Positions 7,121 to 15,475 of a DNA stretch of 64,000 bases are shown in pieces. A program made the translations under genes and the position numbers. Position 1 is the first letter of the stretch. Every line of letters starts with the position of its first letter. A model generated the notes under the pieces. It worked only from the letters and a program-made list of their open reading frames with translations. It ran no database searches and was not told the DNA's origin. The stretch comes from Actinoplanes sp. L3-i22 (GTDB lineage Bacteria; Actinomycetota; Actinomycetes; Mycobacteriales; Micromonosporaceae), in assembly GCF_019704555.1 (NCBI RefSeq), contig NZ_AP024745.1:7324501-7388500 (forward strand). The letters are read 5' to 3'.

Positions 7121-9718
7121 TCAGAGGTCGCGCAGCCGGGCGGCGTCGACCCGGTTCGCCCAGCGGGCCGAGCCCAGCGTGGCCAGCAGCGCCGTGGCGG
7201 TGACCGCCGCCGTGACCAGCGCGACGAACGTCCACGGGATCGCCGGCTGTTCCGGCGGCGGGTCGAAGATGCCGGTCAGCACCTTGATCAGCTCGGCGGC
7301 GAGCAGCGCCCCGGTGACCAGTCCGCCGAGCACCCCGGCGGCGGTCAGGATCCGCGCCTCGGTCCACAGCAGCCCGGCCCGCTGCCGGGCCGAGGCGCCG
7401 AGCACCGCCAGCGCGGTGATCGATCGGCGGCGCTGGGTGGCCCCGACCACCAGGACCAGGCCAGCGCTGGCCGCGGCCAGCAGCACCCCGAAGGCCAGGG
7501 TGAGCCCGGACAGCCCGGCGAGGCTGCCGGCGGCCAGGCCGGACGCGGACGGCACCGCGACCCGGGGCGCGGTGATGTCGTTGACCAGCGCGGCCTGCGG
7601 CGCGTGGATCGCCGCGGCCACCGCGGCCGGCGCCGGGGTGCGCACCAGCAGGGTCTGCACGGCGGTCAGGCCGGTCGCCGCGGCGACGTACGAGCGGTTC
7701 GCCAGCACGAAGCTGTCCCGGGGCGCGGTGGCGAACTCGGTGACCACGCCGACGACGTGGAACGACACCGCCCGATAGGCGCCGGTCGCGTCCTTGAGCC
7801 GTAGCCGCACCTGGTCGCCGGGGTGCAGCTGGTAGTCGTGCAGCGTCTCCTGGGACAGCAGCGCGCCGTCCGGGGTGGCGGCGAGACGGGCGAACACGTC
7901 GCGGATCGAGCTGCCCGGGGTGAACGCGTCCTGCAGCGGGGCGGCCCGGCCGACGGTGGCGGGGTCGATGCCGTACAGGTCCTGCAGGTCCGGTCCGACG
8001 TAGACGAGCCGGTGGCTGACCTGCTCGACGGCGCTGACCCCGGGCACCGCGGCGATCGCCGGGTCGAGGCCGGTGGTGCTGTCCGGGGCGACGGTGACGG
8101 CGACGTCCGAGCCGACGGTCAGCGCGGTGTCCAGGCGGGCCTGCTGGTCGTAGGTGTGGGTGAAGACCGCGGCCGAGACGGTCACCGCGACCGCGACCGC
8201 CAGCCCGGTCACCCCGCGGGCGATCAGCACCCGCCGGCGGCGGACCACGTCGTGGCGCAGGTCCCGGAACCGGCCGCCGGGGTCCGCGGCGGGTGTCCGC
8301 GCCGGGCGGTCGAGGATCAGCACGGTCACCCGCCAGATCAGCAGGGCCATGCCCGGCCAGGCCAGGGCCGGGGCGAGCAGCGCGGCGTAGTTGACCGAGG
8401 TGACCGGAACGCCCTCCGGGACCACCACCACCTGGTACTTGCCGCGGGCAGTCAGCCAGAAGACGATCGCCGAGCTTGCCAGCAGCAGCAGGTCGAGCCC
8501 GAGTCGCAGGGGCAGCGGCAGGCGGGTGGGTGGCATCCGGTGCACCGTGTCCGCGATGGTGGGCGCGGTGCCGCGCAGCGTGCCGGCGACCGGGGCCAGC
8601 TCGGTGCCGGCCGCGAGCAGCACCCCGGTGATCGCGCCGGCGGTCAGCCAGCCGGGCGTCACCGGCCCGAACGGCCCGGCCCGGGAGGCCACGATCGCGG
8701 CGGCGACCCCGAGACCGGCGCCGAGCAGCCCGTCGAGGACGGCGGTACCGCCGAGCAGCAGGGCCGCCCGGCGCGGGGTGACCCCGCGCAGCCGCAGCAG
8801 GGCGAGGTCGCGGCGCTGCCGGTCGTTGCGCAGCGAGACCACCAGCGCGGTGACCACCGCGGCGAGGACCAGGCCGGGCACGCCGAGCAGCAGCACGAGC
8901 AGACGGGCGTAGATCGCGTCCTCGCGCGCCGCGGACAGTGCGACCTGCAGGTTGTCGCCGATCAGGGCACCGCCGGCCACCGCCGCGGCGTAGTGGTTGG
9001 CCCGCTGGGTGTCCTCGGCCGCGGCCCGCGCCGGGTCGGCGGGCAGGGACGCGCGGTCCAGCCGGACGTGGAACTGGTGCACGACCGTGGCGCCGGCGGT
9101 CAGGGCCGCGAATCGCTCCGGGCCGACCAGCAGGACGTTGTCCGGCGGCGCGGTCGCGCCGGAGCCCGCCGGGGCGCCGACGACCTGGAAGAACGAGTCG
9201 GCGTTGGGCAGTTCGGCCACCCCGGTGACCGGGACGGGCCGGCCGGCGCCGAGCACGGTGACCGGGTCGCCGGGGGCGGCGCCGAGGTTGGACGCGGTCT
9301 GCTGTTGCAGCACCGCCCCACCGGCGCCGAGCAGCATCCGGATCTCGCTCGGGGCGAACGCCGGGTAGTCCGCGGGCAGGGCCACCACGTAGGCGGCGCC
9401 GGTGGTCCGGGTGCCGTTGCCGGGCGAGGTCGCGGTCAGGCCGGGGACCTTGGCGTAGTCGACGGCCCGGAAGCCGGTCAGCCCCGGCACCGCGGCGAGC
9501 GCGGTGCCGGGGCTCGCCGGGTCACCACCCGCGGTGACCTGCACCTGCCAGTCGACCGGCACCCGGGCGGCGGCGCGGTCGGTCAGCCGGGCGCCGGTCT
9601 GCGCGGTGAACGCGCCGAGCAGGACGAGGAAGGCGACGGTCAGCGCGACGGCGACGGCCGCCGCGACGGTCTCGGCCGGGCGGCGCAGCAACCCGCGCAG
9701 CACGTAGCGGAAGGTCAT
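7121..9718 (-). CDS. FtsX-like ABC permease, large
   Basis: An 865-aa permease, last gene of a four-gene minus-strand operon. An N-terminal helix (about 15-38) precedes a large extracytoplasmic domain. A first FtsX core follows, with NDRQRRDLALLRLRGVTPRR, then several helices, a second extracytoplasmic domain (about 510-700) and a C-terminal FtsX core with RRRSITALAVLGASARQRA. The length is typical of actinobacterial tandem-FtsX permeases. Its ATG overlaps the stop of the ATPase at 9715. Two different ATPases precede it, which fits a heterodimeric ATPase feeding one pseudo-dimeric permease. Substrate unknown. Confidence 0.93.
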   Translation of the reverse strand: MTFRYVLRGLLRRPAETVAAAVAVALTVAFLVLLGAFTAQTGARLTDRAAARVPVDWQVQVTAGGDPASPGTALAAVPGLTGFRAVDYAKVPGLTATSPGNGTRTTGAAYVVALPADYPAFAPSEIRMLLGAGGAVLQQQTASNLGAAPGDPVTVLGAGRPVPVTGVAELPNADSFFQVVGAPAGSGATAPPDNVLLVGPERFAALTAGATVVHQFHVRLDRASLPADPARAAAEDTQRANHYAAAVAGGALIGDNLQVALSAAREDAIYARLLVLLLGVPGLVLAAVVTALVVSLRNDRQRRDLALLRLRGVTPRRAALLLGGTAVLDGLLGAGLGVAAAIVASRAGPFGPVTPGWLTAGAITGVLLAAGTELAPVAGTLRGTAPTIADTVHRMPPTRLPLPLRLGLDLLLLASSAIVFWLTARGKYQVVVVPEGVPVTSVNYAALLAPALAWPGMALLIWRVTVLILDRPARTPAADPGGRFRDLRHDVVRRRRVLIARGVTGLAVAVAVTVSAAVFTHTYDQQARLDTALTVGSDVAVTVAPDSTTGLDPAIAAVPGVSAVEQVSHRLVYVGPDLQDLYGIDPATVGRAAPLQDAFTPGSSIRDVFARLAATPDGALLSQETLHDYQLHPGDQVRLRLKDATGAYRAVSFHVVGVVTEFATAPRDSFVLANRSYVAAATGLTAVQTLLVRTPAPAAVAAAIHAPQAALVNDITAPRVAVPSASGLAAGSLAGLSGLTLAFGVLLAAASAGLVLVVGATQRRRSITALAVLGASARQRAGLLWTEARILTAAGVLGGLVTGALLAAELIKVLTGIFDPPPEQPAIPWTFVALVTAAVTATALLATLGSARWANRVDAARLRDL

Positions 9719-10329
9719 CGGAGCGCCTCCTGGGCGGCGATCGCGGTCCGGGCCGGGAAGCGCGCCGCCAGGGCCGGATCGTGGGTGGCGACGATCAGGG
9801 CGGCGCCGGAGTCCCGTGCGTACCCGGTCAGGACGTCGAGGGTGTGCGCGCCGGTGACCTGGTCCAGCGCGGCGGTGGGCTCGTCGGCGAGCAGCAGTCG
9901 CGGGCGCACGGCCAGGGCGCGGGCCAGTGCGACCCGCTGCTGCATGCCGCCGGACAGCTCGGCGGGCAGCGCGTCGTCCACGCCGTCCAGGCCGAAGTCG
10001 GTGAGCAGCGCGCGGGCCCGGTCCCGGGCCTCGGCCGGGGCGACGCCGCGGATCCGCAGCCCGAGAGTGGCGTTCTGCACCGCGGTCAGCTCCGGGACCA
10101 GGGACGGGGCCTGCGGTACGTACATCACCTCGGCCGCCCCGAGTCGCAGGTCGACGGTCCCGGTGGACGGCACGAGCAGCCCGGCCAGCACGAGCAGCAG
10201 GGTGGTCTTGCCGGAGCCGGAGCGGCCGGTCACCGCGTGCTGCTCGCCGGCGGCCACCTGGACGGACACGTCGTCGAGCACGATCCGGCCGGCCATCGCG
10301 ACCGTGATGCCGGTGGCGGACAGGATCAC
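9715..10329 (-). CDS. ABC transporter ATPase
   Basis: A 204-aa ATPase of the MacB/LolD group: Walker A GRSGSGKTT near residue 35, signature LSGGMQQR, Walker B LLLADEPTAALDQ and an H-loop His in VATHDPALA. It overlaps the upstream ATPase stop and the downstream permease ATG by four bases each, so expression is coupled. It is distinct in sequence from its neighbour at 10326, and the pair may form a heterodimer on the permease at 7121 (inference). Confidence 0.94.
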   Translation of the reverse strand: MILSATGITVAMAGRIVLDDVSVQVAAGEQHAVTGRSGSGKTTLLLVLAGLLVPSTGTVDLRLGAAEVMYVPQAPSLVPELTAVQNATLGLRIRGVAPAEARDRARALLTDFGLDGVDDALPAELSGGMQQRVALARALAVRPRLLLADEPTAALDQVTGAHTLDVLTGYARDSGAALIVATHDPALAARFPARTAIAAQEALR

Positions 10330-10979
10330 GTCAGTCTCCCGTCGACCAGGTGCAGCACCCGGTCCGCGTGCTCGGCGACGGCCGCGGCGTGGGTGACGAT
10401 CACGGTGGCGCCGTGCGCCGGGCGCCAGTGCGTGAGCAGGTCGAGAATGGTGCTCTCCTCGTCCCGGCTGACCTCGGCGGTGGGCTCGTCGGCGAGCAGC
10501 ACGTCCGGGGCGCCGGCCAGGGCGACCGCGAGCCCGGCGCGGGCGGTCTCGCCGCCGGACAGGGTGCGGGGCAGGCTGTCCCGGACGGCGGTCAGCCCCA
10601 GCCCGTCGATCAGGTCGGCCGGCGACGGGCCGCCCGGGCCGCTCAGCGACGCGGCGAACCGGATGTTCTCCCGCACGCTCAGGTGCCCGAGCAGGCCGCT
10701 GCTCTGGGTGAGGACGCCGAGGTGCGCCGCCCGCAGCCGGGCGGCCCGGGCCGGGCGCTGATGGCTCAGCCGGTGCCCGGCGACGTCGATCCAGCCGCCG
10801 TCCGGGTCGTCGAGGCCGGCGAGCAGGTGCAGCAGCGTGGACTTGCCGGAGCCGGACGGGCCGGTGACGGCGACCGTCTCCCCGGCCGCGCAGGTGAGCG
10901 AGACGTCCCGCAGGGCGGCGATCTCGGTGCCGCCACGCCGGTAGAAGCGATGCAGGCCGTACGCAAGAAGGGGGGTCAT
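10326..10979 (-). CDS. ABC transporter ATPase
   Basis: A 217-aa ATPase starting at ATG 10977-10979, which overlaps the stop of the upstream lipoprotein gene and so fixes the start. Walker A is GPSGSGKST and Walker B VLLADEPTAEVSRDEE. The signature reads LSGGETARA instead of LSGGQ-QR, a common variant in this group. The catalytic Glu after Walker B is present and the switch His lies in VIVTHAAAV. It is the second gene of the lipoprotein-ATPase-ATPase-permease operon. Confidence 0.93.
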   Translation of the reverse strand: MTPLLAYGLHRFYRRGGTEIAALRDVSLTCAAGETVAVTGPSGSGKSTLLHLLAGLDDPDGGWIDVAGHRLSHQRPARAARLRAAHLGVLTQSSGLLGHLSVRENIRFAASLSGPGGPSPADLIDGLGLTAVRDSLPRTLSGGETARAGLAVALAGAPDVLLADEPTAEVSRDEESTILDLLTHWRPAHGATVIVTHAAAVAEHADRVLHLVDGRLT

Positions 10980-11617
10980 GAGATCTTCAGGCTTTTGATC
11001 ATCGTGCGGTACGCGTCGACGTTGTCGGCGCCGACCGGGCCGAACAGCTCGACGATCACCTCCCGGCCACCGGCGACGATCTCGTAGCGTTCCACCTCGT
11101 CGCGGTACTGCCGGCCGGTGACCGGGTCCGGGGCCGAGTTGCGGCGGTAGACGATCCGCACGCCCGCGCCGGCCGGCACGCTCACCTCGGTGATGCCGCG
11201 CAGCTCGAACGCGGCCTGACCGCTCCGCAGGGCGGGCACGTCCTGCTCGGTGGCGGAGGCGCCGGTCGGCGTGGTGGTGGCCGAGCCGACGGTGGCCTGG
11301 ACGCCGTTGAGCTTGTCGGTGAAGGTGACCGTGGCGCCCTGGGTCTTCTCGGCCCAGCCCTCCGGATGGGTGAATCGGTACTTCCCGGCGGCGTTGGTGT
11401 ATTCGACGAAGGCGATGTTGTCCGGGATGTCGCCGGGCGGGTTCTGCTCGGCCGGCACGGCCTTCTCCGGACCGGCCGGCGCGCCGCTGGACGCGGCCGG
11501 AGCTGCCGAAGCAGTGGTCGGAGCTGCCGGAGCGGTGGCCGGGGCGGTCGGTGTGCCGGAGTGGCCGCACGCGGCGAGGAGGAGCACGAGCGCGACCCAG
11601 GGGTTGATTCGTGGCAT
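10976..11617 (-). CDS. Secreted lipoprotein, ABC-associated
   Basis: A 213-aa lipoprotein. The signal peptide ends in lipobox LLAAC with the modified Cys near residue 17, followed by a Thr/Ala/Pro-rich linker to about residue 55 and then a compact domain (FVEYTNAAGKYRFTHPEGW onward) that resembles PsbP/Mog1-like or LpqN-type folds (my impression only). It leads the operon encoding two ATPases and the large FtsX permease, so it may act as the extracytoplasmic partner of that transporter. It is divergent from the histidine kinase at 11705 across about 90 bp, which makes control by that kinase plausible. Confidence 0.85.
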   Translation of the reverse strand: MPRINPWVALVLLLAACGHSGTPTAPATAPAAPTTASAAPAASSGAPAGPEKAVPAEQNPPGDIPDNIAFVEYTNAAGKYRFTHPEGWAEKTQGATVTFTDKLNGVQATVGSATTTPTGASATEQDVPALRSGQAAFELRGITEVSVPAGAGVRIVYRRNSAPDPVTGRQYRDEVERYEIVAGGREVIVELFGPVGADNVDAYRTMIKSLKIS

Positions 11618-11690
11618 GCCGGCGACGCTAGGGAAGCCCCGGCCAGCGCCCGGTCAGCGAAAGGTAAAGGAGCATTTTGCCTGCCGCCTT

Positions 11691-11705
11691 CCTACAGTAC
11701 GTAGG
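11691..11705. promoter_or_regulatory. BlaI-like operator, site 1
   Basis: CCTACA-GTA-CGTAGG, one mismatch from the symmetric CCTACA-N3-TGTAGG seen at four other places in the window. It abuts the start codon of the histidine kinase and lies about 75 bp upstream of the divergent lipoprotein gene. It is the weakest of the five sites. Confidence 0.5.
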
Positions 11706-12907
11706 TGATGCGAACCCGGGTGCGCAACGCGATCCTGCTCGTCGTGGCGTTGTCCCTGATGCTGTTCGGCCTGCCGCTGGCGATCGTGCTGGACCAGTTG
11801 GTGACCAGTCAGGCCCTGGCCCGGCTGCAGCGCGACGCCACCCGCGCGGTCGCCGCCGTGCCGGACGACTTCCTCGGGCCCGGCACGTCGCTGCGGGTCC
11901 CGGCCGGCATCGCGGTCTACGACGCCCGGGGCGACCGGCTCGCGGGCACCGGGCCGGCCCGCTCGGCGCTGGCCGCGCAGGCCGTCGACGGGCACGAGCA
12001 CGACGGGGACGACGGTGCCGACCTGGCCGTCGTGATGCCGGTCATCTCGGACACCACGGTCGCCGGCAGCGTCCGCGCGGCGGTACCGCTGGACCGGCTG
12101 CGGGCCAGCAGCTACCGGATCTGGGGGCTGCTCGCCGGCCTCGCCCTGCTGGTGATCGCGGTGGCGATCCTGCTGGCCCGGCACTCGGCCGCCCGGATCG
12201 CCCGGCCGTTCGAGATGCTCACCGGGGCGGCCCGTGGACTCGGCGACGGCCGCTACGACCTGCGGCTGCCACGCTGGGGCAGCACCGAGGCGGACGCCGC
12301 CGGGGACGCCCTGCGGGACAGCGCCGCCCAGATCGAGGAGCTGGTCCGGCACGAGCGCGAGTTCGTCCGGGACGCCTCCCACCAGCTGCGGACGCCGCTG
12401 GCCGGGCTGGTGCTCGCCCTGGACCGGCCGGAGCCGGACGTGCCGGCCGCGCTGTCCCGGGCCCGGGACCTGGAGACGACGATCGCGGACCTGGTCGCGC
12501 TGCGCGGCCGGACCGGGGCCGGGGCCGGCGACCCGGGCCGGATCGCCGCCGAGGCCGTGCGGCGGTGGCATGCCCCGGAGCGTCCGGTGCTGCTGCGCAG
12601 CGACGTCGACGACCTGGTCACGCTGAGCGGGCCGGCCCTGCGGCAGAGCCTGGACGTGCTGCTGGACAACGCGATCCGGCACGGGCGCGGGACGGTCACG
12701 GTGACCGTCGAACCGTACGGGAAATCGGTGTTGATCAGTGTCACCGACGAGGGTGACGGGTTCACGGACGGGGCGCCGCTGGGCAACGGCCTGACCATGG
12801 TGACCGGGATGGTGGAGCGGGTCGGCGGGTCCCTGCTGATCCGCCGCCGCGGGCCGCACCCGCGCGTCGCCCTGCTGGTCCCGTTTCAGTCCGTCTCGAA
12901 CCGGTAG
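11705..12907 (+). CDS. Sensor histidine kinase (HisKA)
   Basis: A 400-aa kinase with an N-terminal helix (about 9-30), a short extracytoplasmic sensor of about 100 residues, a second helix (about 143-163), a HAMP-like linker and phosphoacceptor motif FVRDASHQLRTPLAG. HATPase_c boxes are NAIRHG, DEGDGF and NGLTMV. The start is GTG 11705 or ATG 11708. The ATP lid is short but the kinase looks complete. Its 3' end overlaps by 22 bp the 3' end of the OmpR-type regulator encoded on the other strand, an unusual tail-to-tail pairing. A BlaI-like palindrome sits at its start. Confidence 0.93.
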   Translation: MMRTRVRNAILLVVALSLMLFGLPLAIVLDQLVTSQALARLQRDATRAVAAVPDDFLGPGTSLRVPAGIAVYDARGDRLAGTGPARSALAAQAVDGHEHDGDDGADLAVVMPVISDTTVAGSVRAAVPLDRLRASSYRIWGLLAGLALLVIAVAILLARHSAARIARPFEMLTGAARGLGDGRYDLRLPRWGSTEADAAGDALRDSAAQIEELVRHEREFVRDASHQLRTPLAGLVLALDRPEPDVPAALSRARDLETTIADLVALRGRTGAGAGDPGRIAAEAVRRWHAPERPVLLRSDVDDLVTLSGPALRQSLDVLLDNAIRHGRGTVTVTVEPYGKSVLISVTDEGDGFTDGAPLGNGLTMVTGMVERVGGSLLIRRRGPHPRVALLVPFQSVSNR

Positions 12908-13584
12908 CCGTAGCCGCGCAGCGTCGCGATCCGGTCCCAGCGGTCCCCGGCGTCGGCGAGCTTGCGGCGCACACTGGCCACGTGCACGTCGAGGGTCTTG
13001 GTCGAGCGCGACCAGTGCTCGTCCCACACCACGTCCATCAGGTGCTCCCGGCGCACCGCCTCGCCGGCCGCGGCCACCAGCACCGCGAGCAGCTCGTGCT
13101 CCTTCGGCCGCAGCTCGATCTCCCGGCCACCGACCCAGGCCCGGCGGGCGCGCTGGTCCAGCCGCACCGGCCCGGCGGACAGCTCCGGCGGCCCGGTGTC
13201 GCCGCGGCGCCGCAGGTGGGCCCGGAGCCGGGCGCGCAGCTCGACCGGCCGGAACGGCTTCATCACGAAGTCGTCGGCGCCGCCGTCGAGGGCCCGGACC
13301 GCGTCGGCCTCGTCGGTGCGGGCGGTCACCACCACCACGACGACCTCGGCGGACCGTTCCCGGATCGACGCGCACAGCTCCAGGCCGTCACCGTCGGGCA
13401 AACCGAGATCCAACAGAATCAGATCCGGTACGCGGTCACCCACCAGCCGTGCCGCGTCCGCCGACGTGCGCGCCCACCGGACCTCGTAGCCGTCCAGGGC
13501 CAGCGCGCCGGCCAGTCCCGAGCCCACGTCCCGGTCGTCCTCGACGACCAGGACCCGGGGTGGTGCGTCCACGCTGTCGCTCAC
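12886..13584 (-). CDS. OmpR-family response regulator
   Basis: A 232-aa regulator: receiver domain with phosphoacceptor Asp59 in LILLDLGLPDGDG, the acidic pair EDD near residue 15 and Lys in VMKPFRPVEL. A winged-helix effector follows (RPKEHELLAVLVA and VHVASVRRKLADAG), ending in the typical GYGYRFE. It is presumably the partner of the kinase whose 3' end it overlaps, although each gene has its own promoter. Candidate targets are the divergent lipoprotein/ABC operon and the padR operon just upstream, where a TCAG-N7-TCAG box lies. Confidence 0.93.
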   Translation of the reverse strand: MSDSVDAPPRVLVVEDDRDVGSGLAGALALDGYEVRWARTSADAARLVGDRVPDLILLDLGLPDGDGLELCASIRERSAEVVVVVVTARTDEADAVRALDGGADDFVMKPFRPVELRARLRAHLRRRGDTGPPELSAGPVRLDQRARRAWVGGREIELRPKEHELLAVLVAAAGEAVRREHLMDVVWDEHWSRSTKTLDVHVASVRRKLADAGDRWDRIATLRGYGYRFETD

Positions 13585-13630
13585 CGTCGCACCGTAGCGC
13601 CGTGGGCCGCGCCGCTCCTATCGACCCGAT

Positions 13631-13645
13631 TCAGGGAATCCTCAG
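13631..13645 (+). promoter_or_regulatory. TCAG-N7-TCAG box upstream of second padR
   Basis: TCAGG at 13631 and TCAGG at 13642, period 11 bp. A possible -10 TATATC (13660-13665) follows inside the PadR palindrome. Distance to the padR ATG is about 65 bp, similar to the box before the first padR (72 bp). Confidence 0.55.
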
Positions 13646-13654
13646 GAGCCCCCT

Positions 13655-13697
13655 GTCGCTATATCGCCCCGCGTAGTACGTTGGACGATATAGCGAC
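13655..13697. promoter_or_regulatory. PadR operator, perfect 12-bp inverted repeat
   Basis: GTCGCTATATCG (13655-13666) and CGATATAGCGAC (13686-13697) form perfect 12-bp arms around a 19-bp spacer, ending 13 bp before the ATG of the padR-like gene at 13711. The ATATCG/CGATAT core is common before actinobacterial padR genes. Autorepression is the natural reading. Confidence 0.75.
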
Positions 13698-13710
13698 GGA
13701 CGGAGTAGAG

Positions 13711-14025
13711 ATGGTGGACGACCTCGGCCGCTGGGCCGAACCGGGCCTGCTGATCCTGGCGAGCCTGGCCGACGGTGCGAAGCACGGCTACGCCATGACC
13801 ACCGACATCGCCGAGCAGGTCGGCGTGACGCTCGGCCCCGGGACGCTCTACGCGGCGCTGACCCGGCTGGAGAAGAGCGGCCTGATCGAGGGCCTGCCCG
13901 CGGACGGGCGGCGCCGGCCGTACCGGCTGACCGCGGCCGGCGCCGCCGAGCTGTCCGCCCAGGCGACCCGGATGCAGCGGCTGGCCGCCCTGAGTCTGGG
14001 CCGGCTCGGGACGGCGCCGGCATGA
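13711..14025 (+). CDS. PadR-family regulator, short form
   Basis: A 104-aa, winged-helix-only PadR protein: GLLILASLADGAKHGYAM, then GPGTLYAALTRLEKSGLIE and the wing RRRPYRLTAAGAAEL. It lacks the long C-terminal helical domain seen in the PadR at 3707. The ATG at 13711 follows a weak purine-rich stretch (GGAGTAGAG). It overlaps the next gene by ATGA and heads an operon with a membrane protein and an ABC-2 transporter, which it probably represses through the palindrome at 13655. Confidence 0.93.
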   Translation: MVDDLGRWAEPGLLILASLADGAKHGYAMTTDIAEQVGVTLGPGTLYAALTRLEKSGLIEGLPADGRRRPYRLTAAGAAELSAQATRMQRLAALSLGRLGTAPA

Positions 14026-14759
14026 GCGGCGACGGGCGTCTGGTGCGGACGCTGGTGGCCTGCTACCCGGCCGCCTGGCGCCGCCGCTACGGCGAGGAGT
14101 ACGCGCAGCTGCTGCACGACCTGCGGATCCACCGGCGACCGGGACTGATCGCCGACTCGGTCCTCGGGGCCGCCCGAGCTCACGGAGGTGCACTGATGTC
14201 CGACGGAGTGGTGTGGGCGACCGGCCTGTTCACGGTCGCCGGGATCGGCTTCGCGAAGCTGGCCGAGGACTTCACCGGCCGGGCGACCGGCACGTACGCG
14301 CTGCTGGTGGCCGCGGCCGCGGTGGCCCTGCTCGCGCTGGCGCTGGCCGCCGCGCCCGCGCTCCGGCAGCCGGGCGCGTGGAAGTACCTGGCCGTCCCGC
14401 TCGCCGGCGCGGCCGCCTGGTACGGCGTCCTGCGGCTGGTCCTGGCCACCTCGGCCGGACACGCCGGTTTCCTGGTGCTCGCCGCGGCCGGGATCGCCGT
14501 GGTCGCCGCGACCGCCTGGGCCGCCACCCGGGCCCTGCGCCAGGCCGCGCCGGCCCGGATCGGCCTGCTCCGGACGGTCGCCGGCGCGATGGCGGTGGCC
14601 ACCGTCGCGGTCGCGGCGTGGGGTCCGCAGGTGCACTCCGGCGTCCACGACCAGCACGGGTTCCTGGCCACGCCGTCGCTGTACAGCTGGGCCGCCGTCG
14701 TCGTCGCGCTGGGCGCGTCCACCGCGATGGCCACCCTCGGCCTGCGTCACCGGTCATGA
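14022..14759 (+). CDS. Membrane protein of PadR operon
   Basis: A 245-aa membrane protein. The N-terminus has the YPAAWRRRYGEEYAQLLHD motif seen in many actinobacterial proteins encoded beside PadR regulators, followed by about six hydrophobic helices between residues 60 and 240. No enzymatic motif is visible. It is coupled by four-base overlaps to padR upstream and to the ABC ATPase downstream, so it probably belongs to the same stress-response or export system. Function unknown. Confidence 0.88.
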   Translation: MSGDGRLVRTLVACYPAAWRRRYGEEYAQLLHDLRIHRRPGLIADSVLGAARAHGGALMSDGVVWATGLFTVAGIGFAKLAEDFTGRATGTYALLVAAAAVALLALALAAAPALRQPGAWKYLAVPLAGAAAWYGVLRLVLATSAGHAGFLVLAAAGIAVVAATAWAATRALRQAAPARIGLLRTVAGAMAVATVAVAAWGPQVHSGVHDQHGFLATPSLYSWAAVVVALGASTAMATLGLRHRS

Positions 14760-15475
14760 TCCGGGCGGACGGGCTGTCCAAACGGTACGGCCGGCGGCAC
14801 GCCGTCGACCTGCTCACCTTCTCGGTGCGCGCCGGCCAGGTCTGCGCCCTGCTGGGGCCGAACGGAGCCGGCAAGACCTCGACCATGCGGATGCTGGTCG
14901 GCCTGGCCAGAGCCGACGCCGGCACGGTGCGGATCGCCGACCAGGCGGTCCACCTGGGCGCGCCGGTCCTGCACCGGGTCGGCGTGCTGATCGACGGTCC
15001 GGCGTTCGTCCCCCATCTGAGCGGGAACGCGAACCTGCGCCTGCTGTGGGGCGCGTCGCGCCGGGCCTGGCCGCCACCCGGGCTGACCGACGCGCTGGAG
15101 CTGGCCGGCCTCGGCTCGGCGCTCGATCGCAAGGTCAAGGGCTACTCGATGGGCATGAAGCAGCGCCTCATGCTGGCCGCCGCGCTGATGCGCGACCCGG
15201 ACGTGCTGATCCTCGACGAGCCGGCCAACGGGCTCGACCCGGCCGAGGTCCGGGCCCTGCGCCGGCACCTGGCCGCCCGGGCCGGGGCCGGAGCCGCCGT
15301 CCTGATCTCCAGCCATCAGCTCGCCGAGGTCCAGCAGCTGGCCAGCCACATCGTGGTGCTCAACCACGGCCGGCTGGTGACCGCCGGCCCGCTCGACTCG
15401 TTCCTGACCGCGGACCGGTCCCTGGAGGACGTCTACCTGGCGATGACCGAAGGAGCCGGCGATGCTGCGCGGTGA
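14756..15475 (+). CDS. ABC-2 transporter ATPase
   Basis: A 239-aa ATPase starting at ATG 14756, inside the stop of the previous gene. Walker A GPNGAGKTS (about residues 33-41), signature YSMGMKQRL, Walker B VLILDEPANGLDP and the H-loop region LISSHQLAEV. This is the CcmA/BcrA-like family that exports antibiotics such as bacitracin or lantibiotics, or energises unknown ABC-2 permeases. It overlaps the permease gene by 14 bp. Confidence 0.95.
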   Translation: MIRADGLSKRYGRRHAVDLLTFSVRAGQVCALLGPNGAGKTSTMRMLVGLARADAGTVRIADQAVHLGAPVLHRVGVLIDGPAFVPHLSGNANLRLLWGASRRAWPPPGLTDALELAGLGSALDRKVKGYSMGMKQRLMLAAALMRDPDVLILDEPANGLDPAEVRALRRHLAARAGAGAAVLISSHQLAEVQQLASHIVVLNHGRLVTAGPLDSFLTADRSLEDVYLAMTEGAGDAAR

